Shown one piece after another: positions 35,685-43,410 of a stretch of 64,000 nucleotides of DNA; position 1 is the first letter of the stretch; each line of letters begins with the position of its first letter. The notes under the pieces were generated by a model. That model was not told where the DNA came from. It did no database searches and saw only the letters and a program-made list of their open reading frames with translations. Source of the DNA: an uncultured Acidimicrobiia bacterium (GTDB taxonomy: Bacteria > Actinomycetota > Acidimicrobiia > Spongiisociales > Spongiisociaceae); contig OY282370.1 in NCBI GenBank assembly GCA_958295745.1, positions 806,001-870,000 of the forward strand, read 5' to 3'. A program made the translations under genes and the position numbers.

Positions 35685-35933
35685 TTACGCCGAGGCGGGG
35701 TCGATGGCGGTCCGGACGCGCACCGAGTTGCCCTTCTCCGACCTGAGCTCCAGCACCTCCGGCCGGTTCGGATCGGTGCGAACGATACGCCCGCCTCGAA
35801 CAGCGTAGCCCTCGGGCAACATTTCCAGGAGAGGCGGCAACACCGCCATCCACGCCCTCTGTATGGTGCTGGGATGGGCCGGATTCTCCACAGGGAACTT
35901 CATATGGACAATCCTATCTAGCATTTGCCGCAC
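35685..35933 (-). CDS. small conserved-looking protein, 82 aa, after ferredoxin
   Basis: The frame runs from a GTG at 35933, 4 nt after the ferredoxin stop codon and behind AGGG, to TAA at 35685. An internal ATG at 35903 would give 72 residues. The product is a compact mixed-charge protein (KFPVENPAHPSTIQRAWM, then YAVRGGRIVRTDPN). The first residues (MLDRIVH) echo LDRIVH near the ferredoxin C-terminus. No family recognised; the spacing suggests it is the third gene of the selD operon. Confidence 0.5.
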   Translation of the reverse strand: MRQMLDRIVHMKFPVENPAHPSTIQRAWMAVLPPLLEMLPEGYAVRGGRIVRTDPNRPEVLELRSEKGNSVRVRTAIDPASA

Positions 35934-35937
35934 CCAG

Positions 35938-36405
35938 TTACCCTGCGGATGACCCGCCGCGTTCTACCTCGAGTCCACCGGTCGTCAGGTTGTCTACGGC
36001 GAAGATATATTCCTCGACCGGGCGTCCTCCCACTAGGTGCTCGTGGACTATTCGGTCCAGCACCTCCCCCGACGCGGAGTGGTACCAGACCCCGTCTGGA
36101 TATACCACGGCGATGGGGCCCTGCTCGCATATCCGCAGGCAGTCCACCTTCGACCTGAGCACCGTACCCTCCCCAGGCCCGCGCAGGACGGCCGGGCGGG
36201 AGAAGTCTCCCCGCCAGGGAGGCGGCGCAGAAGCCAGCCCGAGGGATTTGGTAAGCGACCGGAGCCTCCGCCACGCCGCCTTGCTCTCCTCGTAGGTCGA
36301 GCAGCGGGGGTTCGCCTGCTGGGCGCACAGGAAGATATGTCGCTGGATCCCCCCTATCGACAGCGCCGAGGCGATCCGGCGCAGCCGCTCCTTCCGCTCC
36401 GTCAT
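35938..36405 (-). CDS. thioredoxin-like [2Fe-2S] ferredoxin
   Basis: The 155-aa product resembles the thioredoxin-like (Shethna-type) ferredoxins: HIFLCAQQANPRC near residues 23-35, then VDCLRICEQGPIAVVYPDGVWY around 87-108 with the second Cys pair, and a C-terminal VLDRIVHEHLVGGRPVEEY. The four Cys would bind a 2Fe-2S cluster. Its ATG overlaps the selD stop by 4 nt, so it is translationally coupled to selD; a redox partner for selenium metabolism is a reasonable inference. A partial copy lies 600 bp downstream. Confidence 0.82.
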   Translation of the reverse strand: MTERKERLRRIASALSIGGIQRHIFLCAQQANPRCSTYEESKAAWRRLRSLTKSLGLASAPPPWRGDFSRPAVLRGPGEGTVLRSKVDCLRICEQGPIAVVYPDGVWYHSASGEVLDRIVHEHLVGGRPVEEYIFAVDNLTTGGLEVERGGSSAG

Positions 36406-37445
36406 ACCACCTCGATCCTCGGTTTTCCGTCGCAGGCGGTGAACTCCCCGATGACCGCCGCCGCGGGCGCGGCCGACTCCAGGCCGGCGGCCAGCCCGTC
36501 CAGTATCTCCGGGGGCGCCGCCATGAGCAGGCCGCCGCTGGTCTGGGCATCGGCCAGTATCTTCAGGTTCGTCTCCCCCACCCTGCTATCGACCATCGGC
36601 GACACCGAGCGGAGGTTGCGCATGCTCCCACCCGGATACACGCCCTCCTCCACCATCTCGGCCACTCCGTCCAGCACCGGAACCGCGGACATCTCCAGAC
36701 GGGCCGACACCCCCGAAGCCTCCGCCATCGCCCGAAGGTGGCCCAGCAGTCCGTAGCCGGTCACGTCGGTGGCGCAGCGCACCCCGGCCGCCGCCATGAC
36801 CTCCGAGGCGGCCCGGTTGAGAGCGGTCATGACAGCCACCGCCCCGTCTGCCAGATCCCGGGAGGCGGTCTGCCGCCCGATGGCCGCCGCCGCCACACCT
36901 GTGCCCAAGGGTTTGGTGAGCACGATCGAATCACCGGGGCGGGCGGCGGAGTTGGTGGTCATCCGCCCCGGGTCGACCACGCCGGTCACCGCGAATCCAT
37001 AGACGGGCGCCCCGTTGTCGATCGAGTGGCCGCCTACGATGGTGGTCTGCGCCTCGGCCATTACATCCGCCCCTCCGGCCAGCACCCGGCCCAGCAGATC
37101 GAGCGGCAACTCCGAACGGGGCCAACCCACCATCTGAAGGGCGGTGAGCGGCCGCCCGCCCATCGCATAGACGTCGGACAGGGCGTTGGCAGCCGTGATC
37201 CGGCCCCAGTCGTACGGGTCGTCGACGATCGGGGAGAAGAAGTCCACCGTCTGGACCAGGGCGCGGCCTTCTCCCATACTGAAGACGCCCGCATCGTCGT
37301 AGGCGGCCATCCCCACCAGCAGATCCCGATGGGTGGCGGCGGTGTGGTTGGTGAAAGGGCGCAGAACCTGCGCCAGCTCGTCGGCGCCGAGCTTGCAAGC
37401 TCAACCGCCGCCCGGCGAGAAGGACGTGAGTCGTATATCCGACAT
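36402..37445 (-). CDS. selD: selenide, water dikinase SelD, itself a selenoprotein (UGA at codon 15)
   Basis: SelD makes selenophosphate from selenide and ATP. From the ATG at 37445, behind AGGAGG, the frame reads MSDIRLTSFSPGGG, then TGA (37403-37401), then ACKLGADELAQVL and straight into the SelD body (DDAGVF, TVDFFSPIVDDPYDWGRI, AMGGRPLTALQ). The TGA stands exactly at the catalytic Cys/Sec position of the GG(C/U)xCK motif, so it should be read as selenocysteine. Full length is 347 aa; a start at 37316 would lack the active site. A possible SECIS hairpin follows. It implies selA, selB and selC elsewhere. Divergent from greA; coupled to the ferredoxin gene. Confidence 0.92.
37370..37403 (-). 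promoter_or_regulatory. Sec UGA codon and candidate SECIS hairpin of selD
   Basis: On the minus strand the UGA is followed after 13 nt by GCGCC-GACGAGCT-GGCGC (37387-37370), a 5-bp stem with an 8-nt loop, in the position of a bacterial SECIS. The 14-nt palindrome GAGCTTGCAAGCTC overlapping the UGA could form an alternative helix. The exact SelB-binding loop is not proven from sequence. Confidence 0.5.
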
Positions 37446-37572
37446 AGGCCGCCTCCTTTCACGATCCCGTCTGCGGCGGTGTTGGACGCCGGGGCGGAGT
37501 CTGGCACAGCATGCTCGAACCCCGGACAGCCCGGTCCGACCGGCCGATTCCTACAGGGTATCCTGACAGGTC

Positions 37573-38049
37573 ATGAGCACCTCCCCCACCTGGTTGACAG
37601 AATCCACCCACCGAAAACTCCAGGAGGAGTACGAGTCGCTGACCACCGAGGGCCGCCACCGGATGTCGGATCGGCTGGCCGAGGCGCGCTCCCATGGAGA
37701 CCTCCGTGAGAACGCCGACTACGACGCCGCCAAGTCCGAGCAGGGCCTGATGGAGGCCCGCATCCGCAAACTCCGCCACCTGCTCGACACCGCCGTGGTG
37801 GGGAAGGCGGAGAACGACGGTACGGTACAGGTCGGCTCCGTGGTGACCCTGCGGGACGAAGACGGGGACGAAGACGAATACTTCGTTGCCGTACCCGAGA
37901 ACAAAGCCCCGGGTTTCCTGCTCGCCTCTCCCAAAGGGCCGCTCGGCGCCGCCCTGCTCGGAGCCTCCGCCGGCGACGAGGTGTCCTACCAGGCGCCGGG
38001 AGGGAAGTTCACGGTCGAGGTCGTCTCCGTCCGGCCCTACGAAGGCTGA
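37573..38049 (+). CDS. greA: transcription elongation factor GreA
   Basis: The 158-aa product has the N-terminal coiled coil (KLQEEYESLTTEGRHRMSDRL...ENADYDAAKSEQ with the acidic tip DLRENADY) and the C-terminal FKBP-like domain (VGSVVTLRDEDGDEDEYF, ASPKGPLGAALLGASAGDEV). GreA enters the RNA polymerase channel and stimulates cleavage of backtracked transcripts. Length and motifs are normal for actinobacteria. It is divergent from selD across 127 bp. Confidence 0.93.
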   Translation: MSTSPTWLTESTHRKLQEEYESLTTEGRHRMSDRLAEARSHGDLRENADYDAAKSEQGLMEARIRKLRHLLDTAVVGKAENDGTVQVGSVVTLRDEDGDEDEYFVAVPENKAPGFLLASPKGPLGAALLGASAGDEVSYQAPGGKFTVEVVSVRPYEG

Positions 38050-38150
38050 CATCTCCTATGACGGCGCTAAGGGGGTAGGGACAATCAGAGGGACAACCAA
38101 GAGGACAAAAACGACCTCGAAATCCTCGATATGCTGTAAAATGCCTGTTC

Positions 38151-39371
38151 ATGAGTATCTATGATCGCAAGACCGATCGGACATATCAAAGGACACATCC
38201 CTGGATGAACTTCAGGTTCGATCTGGGGGAACTGGAGCCCGCAGACTGGATGCGCCTCGGCGAGGCAACGGCCAAGATCCAGTGGATTTTCAGCGCGGTG
38301 CTGCAGCCCGGGATCGCCGAACAGCTCCTCCGCGTATACCTTGTCAAGGGAATACGGGCCACGACCGCCATCGAGGGCAACACCCTCGACTAGGATGAGG
38401 TGCGCCGCCTCGTCGATGGGAACCTGCATCTGCCGCCCAGCCGGCGGTACCTCGCACAAGAGGTGCAGAACGTCCTCGATGCATGCAACGGCATCGTCAG
38501 AGAAGTCCAAGAAAGCGGCGCCGGTATGCTGTCCACCGAGGCGGTCTGCAACTACAACGCCCGGGTTCTACGAGGCCTCCCCCTCGAAGATGAGATGAGG
38601 CCCGGTGAGATCCGCAGGGGAAATGTCGTAGTAGGCCGTTACCGCGGCGCCCCGCCGGAGGATTGCCGCTACCTGCTCGACCGCCTCTGCGGGTGGCTCA
38701 ACGGACCCGACTTCGAGCAAGACGACGAGTACGTCGTCGTCGAACTGATCACCAAGGCCGTAGCCGCCCACCTCTACCTGGCCTTCATCCACCCGTTCGG
38801 AGACGGAAACGGGAGGACCGCCCGGCTGGTCGAGTTCCGGATCATGATCGAGGCGGGCCTGCCGTTGGCGGCCTGCCATCTGCTGTCGAACCACTACAAC
38901 AAAACCCGCACGAACTACTACCGGATACTCGACCGGGCGAGCCGGGTCGAGCTGTACGGGGTCGGGGAGTTCTTCTCCTACGCCCTAACCGGTCTGGTGG
39001 AAGGACTGGACGAGCAGATCGACTGGATAGTCACGAACCAGCAGATGACCGCCTGGGAGAACTACATAAACGAGCAGTTCGCCGGCCGGGACACCCCCGC
39101 CGGGAAACGGCAGGCGATGCTGGTGCGCGACCTTCCGCCCGACCCGCCCACGCCCCGCGCCGGGATCACCCACGTCTCGGCGCGGGTGGCCGAGGCATAC
39201 GCCGGCAAGGGATCCAAGACGGTGACCCGCGACCTCAACCGGCTGCTGGAGATGGAACTGATTCTCCGTCGAGGGCGGGAGGGGTTCGTGTCCAACCCGT
39301 CTCTGCTGCGGGCCTTCCAACCCCGCACCGCCGTTACCGTAGAATCCGATGATCGACCGGAAGGCACCTGA
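38151..39371 (+). pseudogene. Fic-family gene interrupted by an in-frame amber codon
   Basis: The whole frame from ATG 38151 to 39371 codes for about 406 residues and is broken once, by TAG at 38391-38393 between IEGNTLD and DEVRRLVDG. The upstream part holds the inhibitory-helix motif TTAIEGN; the downstream part holds the Fic active site HPFGDGNGRTARLVEF near residues 211-226 and a C-terminal winged-helix-like region. In homologues the codon at this point is typically acidic, so GAG to TAG is the simplest change. A GTG at 38400 could restart translation and yield a Fic domain without its inhibitory helix. TAAAAT at 38137 ends 9 nt before the ATG, suggesting a nearly leaderless start. Confidence 0.8.
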
Positions 39372-39431
39372 ATCGGTTCGAGCAAACAGTCTCGAAGACG
39401 GGCGCCCGAAACCGGCAGTGAAAGGACCATC

Positions 39432-40814
39432 GTGAAGATACGGCTGCGGCGCCCTCGTGAGTTTGCTCAGCGCCTGCGCAGCCAGGCGCGCCTCCAGCCG
39501 GAGGCGGTCGAGGAATATCTCGACTCCCACACCGCCGAATGGGAGGCTTTGGCGGAGGCCGACCCCCACGACGCCGCCGACATCCTCGAGGAGCTGGGCA
39601 CCGACGCGGCGTCCGACCTGCTGGCCGAGCTGGACCCCCTCCCGGCCGCCGGCATCCTCGACGAGATGCGCCCGGAAATGGGCGCCGATCTGGTCGAGGA
39701 TCTACCCACCGGCCGGGCCTCCGACCTGATCACCGCCATGGACGCCGACATGGCGGCCGACCTGATAGGACAAATGGACGACAAGGAGCAGGAGTCCCTG
39801 CTCTCCAACCTCCATCCGGACATCGCTCACGAGCTGCAGGCCCTTCTGCTGCACGCCCCGGACTCGGCCGGGGGGCTGATGACCACCGACGTGGCCGTCC
39901 TCCAGGATGGAATAACCGCCGGCGAGGCCATCGAGCGCCTCCGGCAGCTCCACGACCGGATCGAAGACCTCTCCTACGTGTACGTGGTCGACCACCGCCG
40001 CCACCTAGTGGGGGTGGTGTCCTTCCGCGACCTGGTGTTCGCCCGCCCGGGGACCGGTCTGGACGAGACGATGACCCGCAACCCGGTGATGGTGCGGCCC
40101 GACACCGACCGGGAGAAGGTAGCCGAGCTGGTACAGCGCTACGGTCTCTTCGGCCTGCCGGTGGTCGATCACTCCGGGGTGCTGATCGGCATGGTGACCC
40201 ACGAAGCGGTCATGGAGTCGGTGCAGGCCGAAGCCTCGGAGGACTTCGCGGCGGCGATGGGCGCCGGCCCCGAAGAAACGGTGTTCACTCCGATCAGGCG
40301 GGCGGTCGCCATGCGTCTGCCGTGGATGGTTGTCAACCTCGCCATGGCGGTGATCGTGGCCCTTGTGATCGAGAGGCAGACCGACGTCATCGACGAGATC
40401 GGCCCGATCCTGGCGGCCCTGATGCCGGTGGTGGCGCTGCTCGGCGGCAACGCCGGCGCCCAGAGCCTGGCGGTGGTCATCAGGTCGCTGGCGCTCGGCA
40501 GCGTGGCGCCCAGCCGGGTGGGGAGGGTGATCGCCCATCAGGTGGGGATCGGGCTGATCAATTCCATCCCGATCGGGATGCTGGCCGCTCTGGTGGGGAT
40601 GGTCTTCGGCGGCAGCCCCGGCTTCGGTTTGACCATGGGGGCGGCCACCGTAGCCAACCTCACCGTCGGCACCCTGGCCGGGACCGGCATCCCGCTGCTG
40701 CTCAGGCATCTGGGCCTGGATCCGGCCCTGGCCTCCAACATCTTCCTGACCCTGGTCACCGATGTGATCGGATTCGGCGGGTTCTTGTTGGTGGCCACCC
40801 TGCTGCTCCGCTGA
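39432..40814 (+). CDS. mgtE: magnesium transporter MgtE
   Basis: The 460-aa product has the MgtE layout: an N-terminal superhelical domain with acidic repeats (about 25-140), two CBS motifs (about 140-265: GLMTTDVAVL and TRNPVMVRPDTD), a connecting helix and five membrane helices from about 285. The pore-region motif ALMPVVALLGGNAGAQSLAV is intact. MgtE imports Mg2+ and is gated by cytosolic Mg2+ binding. The GTG start at 39432 is 60 bp after the Fic gene. Confidence 0.94.
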   Translation: MKIRLRRPREFAQRLRSQARLQPEAVEEYLDSHTAEWEALAEADPHDAADILEELGTDAASDLLAELDPLPAAGILDEMRPEMGADLVEDLPTGRASDLITAMDADMAADLIGQMDDKEQESLLSNLHPDIAHELQALLLHAPDSAGGLMTTDVAVLQDGITAGEAIERLRQLHDRIEDLSYVYVVDHRRHLVGVVSFRDLVFARPGTGLDETMTRNPVMVRPDTDREKVAELVQRYGLFGLPVVDHSGVLIGMVTHEAVMESVQAEASEDFAAAMGAGPEETVFTPIRRAVAMRLPWMVVNLAMAVIVALVIERQTDVIDEIGPILAALMPVVALLGGNAGAQSLAVVIRSLALGSVAPSRVGRVIAHQVGIGLINSIPIGMLAALVGMVFGGSPGFGLTMGAATVANLTVGTLAGTGIPLLLRHLGLDPALASNIFLTLVTDVIGFGGFLLVATLLLR

Positions 40815-40834
40815 GGCCCGGCGCAGGCGGAGGG

Positions 40835-41407
40835 TCAAGAACCTACGGTCAGCCCCGGGAAATCTGCGTAGGGACCGTGGAAGGTCACCTCCACCCCGTT
40901 GTCGATGCTCAGCAGGGTGTGGGAGTCGAGAGCCGTCTGCTGCTCGTCGGTCCGCGTATCGAGTATGGCCAGGTCGGCGGCGGCGGGATCGTCCACCACT
41001 ATCGCACCTCGGGGCGAGTGGTTCTCCACGATGTCGTAGACAAGGTTTTCCAGCTCCACGTTGGAGTACGCCCCGGGTTCGACCACTATCACCAGCGTCT
41101 CGCGGTCGTCCTCGATCAACCGGTGGATCACCTCGTAGGGGGGAAGTCCGGAGGCGGGGGCGGCCGCGGACGTGGTTGTGGAGGAATCGGGTTCGGCAGA
41201 GGCGGGTTCGGCGGAGGCGGAGGCCGCAGCCGTACCGGACGCGGCGGTGGTGCTCGCCTCCTCTCCGGGGTCGGCGAGGGTAGAAGCGACCGTGGACGGC
41301 GCCGCCGAGAACGCAGAAGTCTCCGGAGTCTCCTGCCCGCCCCGGCTGCATGCCGAGACCGCAAGCGCCGCCGCGACCATCAGCCCGATCAGCCTAACGA
41401 ACCTCAT
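40835..41407 (-). CDS. lipoprotein with Ala/Ser/Thr-rich linker
   Basis: The 190-aa product begins MRFVRLIGLM with lipobox AVSACS (Cys about 19). A low-complexity Ala/Ser/Thr/Glu stretch (about 25-85) precedes a small alpha/beta domain (LIEDDRETLVIVVEPGAYSN, AILDTRTDEQQTALDS). GGAAGG precedes the ATG at 41407. No family is recognised. It converges with mgtE, with a 20-bp gap. Confidence 0.6.
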   Translation of the reverse strand: MRFVRLIGLMVAAALAVSACSRGGQETPETSAFSAAPSTVASTLADPGEEASTTAASGTAAASASAEPASAEPDSSTTTSAAAPASGLPPYEVIHRLIEDDRETLVIVVEPGAYSNVELENLVYDIVENHSPRGAIVVDDPAAADLAILDTRTDEQQTALDSHTLLSIDNGVEVTFHGPYADFPGLTVGS

Positions 41408-41552
41408 CGCATCCTTCCCGATCCGCTGTTTCCAGGCTACCGCGTCGCGGGCGCTACCCTGCGGACAACACCGCACGACACATCATAACCCCAGGTAGAT
41501 GCTACTACTGCGATCTCGACCTTTTGCGGTACAGTTGAGTAAGTGACAGCCT

Positions 41553-41636
41553 CAGCCGCTTCGGTGGCTGTGCGTCGGGCCCGTCCCCTCTCAGGGGGCG
41601 TGCCCTTGCCCAAAAGTCCACTGCCGACTGTCGGGT
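41553..41636 (+). ncRNA. structured 5' leader of the PhyH-type gene
   Basis: The leader folds into CAGCCGC-TTCG-GTGGCTG (41553-41570, a 7-bp stem capped by a stable UUCG tetraloop). Next comes a compound hairpin of GGGC/GCCC (41577-41580 with 41602-41605) around CCCC/GGGG (41585-41588 with 41595-41598), then CCGA/TCGG near 41624-41634 followed by GTTTTA and the AGGAGAGG ribosome site. It looks like a cis-regulatory leader or attenuator. No known riboswitch consensus was matched. Confidence 0.4.
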
Positions 41637-41652
41637 TTTAGGAGAGGATGCG

Positions 41653-42489
41653 ATGCTCAAGCGACTGACGGAAGAACAGACCGCCCGATATCGGGAGGAA
41701 GGCTTCGTCTTCCCGATCCGGGTGATGGACGAAGCCCGCGCCGCGGACTACCGCCGCCTGCTCGAAGAGTTCGAAGCCGCCCAGGGAGGGCCGGTCTCGG
41801 GCGCCCTGCGCAACAAATCCCACCTGCTGTTCCGATGGGTGGACGAGCTGATGCGCGACGACGCGGTGCTCGACGCCGTGGAGGACCTGATCGGGGAGAA
41901 CATCCTCTGCTGGAACACCCTGTTCTGGATCAAGGAACCGCAGTCGGAGGCCTTCGTGTCCTGGCATCAGGATCTCAACTACTGGGGTCTCGACACAGAC
42001 GACCTGATCACCGTGTGGCTGGCCCTGTCGCCCGCCACCCTGGAGAGCGGCTGCATGAGCGTGCTGCCCGGGAGCCACAGGGAGGAGATGATGCCCCACG
42101 CGGACGAGTACCGCGACAACAACATGCTGACCAGGGGTCAGGAGATCTCGGTGGAAGTCGACGAGTCGAAGGCGGCGGCCATGCCCCTGAAACCGGGGGA
42201 GATATCGATCCACAACGGCCGGCTGGCGCACTCCTCCTCACCCAACCGGTCGGACGACCGCCGCATCGGGCTCTCGCTGCACTACATGCCGACCACCACC
42301 CGCCAGATCATCGGGGATTGGGACAGCGCCGCCTTGGTGCGGGGGGAAGACGGCTACGGCCACTTCACCCACACCCCCCGGCCTGTCAGGGATTTCGACC
42401 CCGCCACCGTCGCTTTCCACGAGAAGGCCGCCGACGCGGTGCGCGACATCCTGTTCCACGGCGCCGAAAAGGTACGCCAAACCCTGTAG
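41653..42489 (+). CDS. phytanoyl-CoA dioxygenase (PhyH) family protein
   Basis: The 278-aa protein is a non-haem Fe(II)/2-oxoglutarate oxygenase of the PhyH family. The iron-binding HxD is in FVSWHQDLNYWGLD (about 98-110), the distal His in HNGRLAHSSSPNRSDDRRIGL with the Arg that binds 2-oxoglutarate. PGSH and SGCMSVLPG are typical. Members hydroxylate small molecules from fatty acyl-CoA to ectoine; the substrate is not readable. No biosynthetic genes are next to it. A strong AGGAGAGG lies before the ATG, and a structured leader precedes it. Confidence 0.85.
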   Translation: MLKRLTEEQTARYREEGFVFPIRVMDEARAADYRRLLEEFEAAQGGPVSGALRNKSHLLFRWVDELMRDDAVLDAVEDLIGENILCWNTLFWIKEPQSEAFVSWHQDLNYWGLDTDDLITVWLALSPATLESGCMSVLPGSHREEMMPHADEYRDNNMLTRGQEISVEVDESKAAAMPLKPGEISIHNGRLAHSSSPNRSDDRRIGLSLHYMPTTTRQIIGDWDSAALVRGEDGYGHFTHTPRPVRDFDPATVAFHEKAADAVRDILFHGAEKVRQTL

Positions 42490-42591
42490 GAGGGTGCGTC
42501 GTCACCGAACCGCAGGGGGGGATCTGTTGCCGGCGCAACGGCGGCGAACCCGACCCGCCAAACCGCAACCGCGGCGGCCAGACCCCCGGGT

Positions 42592-43410
42592 TCAGCCGCG
42601 GAGCAGGTCCTCGACCTCGGCCTGGTAGGCCCCGGCCAGCAGGGCGGTCAAAGGACCGAGCTCGAAGGTCAGCTTCCCTACCGCCAGAACCGGCTTGACC
42701 TCCCTCCCCGAAGACAGGGTGGCCACCTCGTCGGCGTCGGACAGACGCGCCAAGGGATAACGACCCTCGCACACCTCGATGCCGTGTCTTCGGGCGTGGG
42801 ATAGGGCGATCCGGCGGGTAACCGAGGCGAGTATCCCCAGGTCGAGGGAGGGTGTCTCGATGACACCGTCCACCGCCCACAGCACCGACGAGGTGGGCCC
42901 CTCCAACACCAGACCGTCCCGGGAGATCAGCAACGCGTCGTCGAACCCCGCCGCCTGGGCCACCCGGGTGGCGGCCATGTTGGGGGCGTAGGAGAGGGTT
43001 TTGATACCGGCCAGCTCCCAGTCGGCGCCCGCCGGATGCCAGGGGGCGTCCACCGCCAGCAACCGATAGTCCGGCTCGATCTCGGGCAACGGGGCGGCCA
43101 TCACGTACAGGCTCGGCCCCTCCTCCTCCGTACCGGCCGAGGCATAGATGCGGACCACCCCGTCCCCCTGCTCGGCGGCCGCCCGGCGAGCCCATTCACC
43201 AATGTAAGGAATGGGAGGAAGGGGAATATCCATAGCCGCCGCCGAACGGGCCAGGCGCTCCAGGTGCTCGGCGAGCCCGAAAGGCCGGCCTTCGTAGGAA
43301 CGGAAGGCCTCGAAACAACCGTCGCCGCGCCCGACGATCGGATCGAAGATGGAGATGGAAGAGGAAACCGGCCTCCCGTTGCGGAGAATGGGTACCCGGC
43401 CCTCAACCAC
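42592..43410 (-). CDS. class IV PLP aminotransferase (branched-chain/aminodeoxychorismate lyase-like)
   Basis: The 272-aa product matches fold-type IV PLP enzymes: FDPIVGRGDGCFEAFRSYEG near the start, the PLP Lys in GIKTLSYAPNMAAT (about 137), LISRDGLVLEGPTSSVLW with the conserved Glu, and the phosphate loop in ILASVTRRIAL. Candidates are branched-chain aminotransferase, D-amino-acid aminotransferase or 4-amino-4-deoxychorismate lyase; the sequence alone does not decide. It overlaps nadE by 8 nt and is the second gene of that pair. Confidence 0.82.
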   Translation of the reverse strand: MVEGRVPILRNGRPVSSSISIFDPIVGRGDGCFEAFRSYEGRPFGLAEHLERLARSAAAMDIPLPPIPYIGEWARRAAAEQGDGVVRIYASAGTEEEGPSLYVMAAPLPEIEPDYRLLAVDAPWHPAGADWELAGIKTLSYAPNMAATRVAQAAGFDDALLISRDGLVLEGPTSSVLWAVDGVIETPSLDLGILASVTRRIALSHARRHGIEVCEGRYPLARLSDADEVATLSSGREVKPVLAVGKLTFELGPLTALLAGAYQAEVEDLLRG

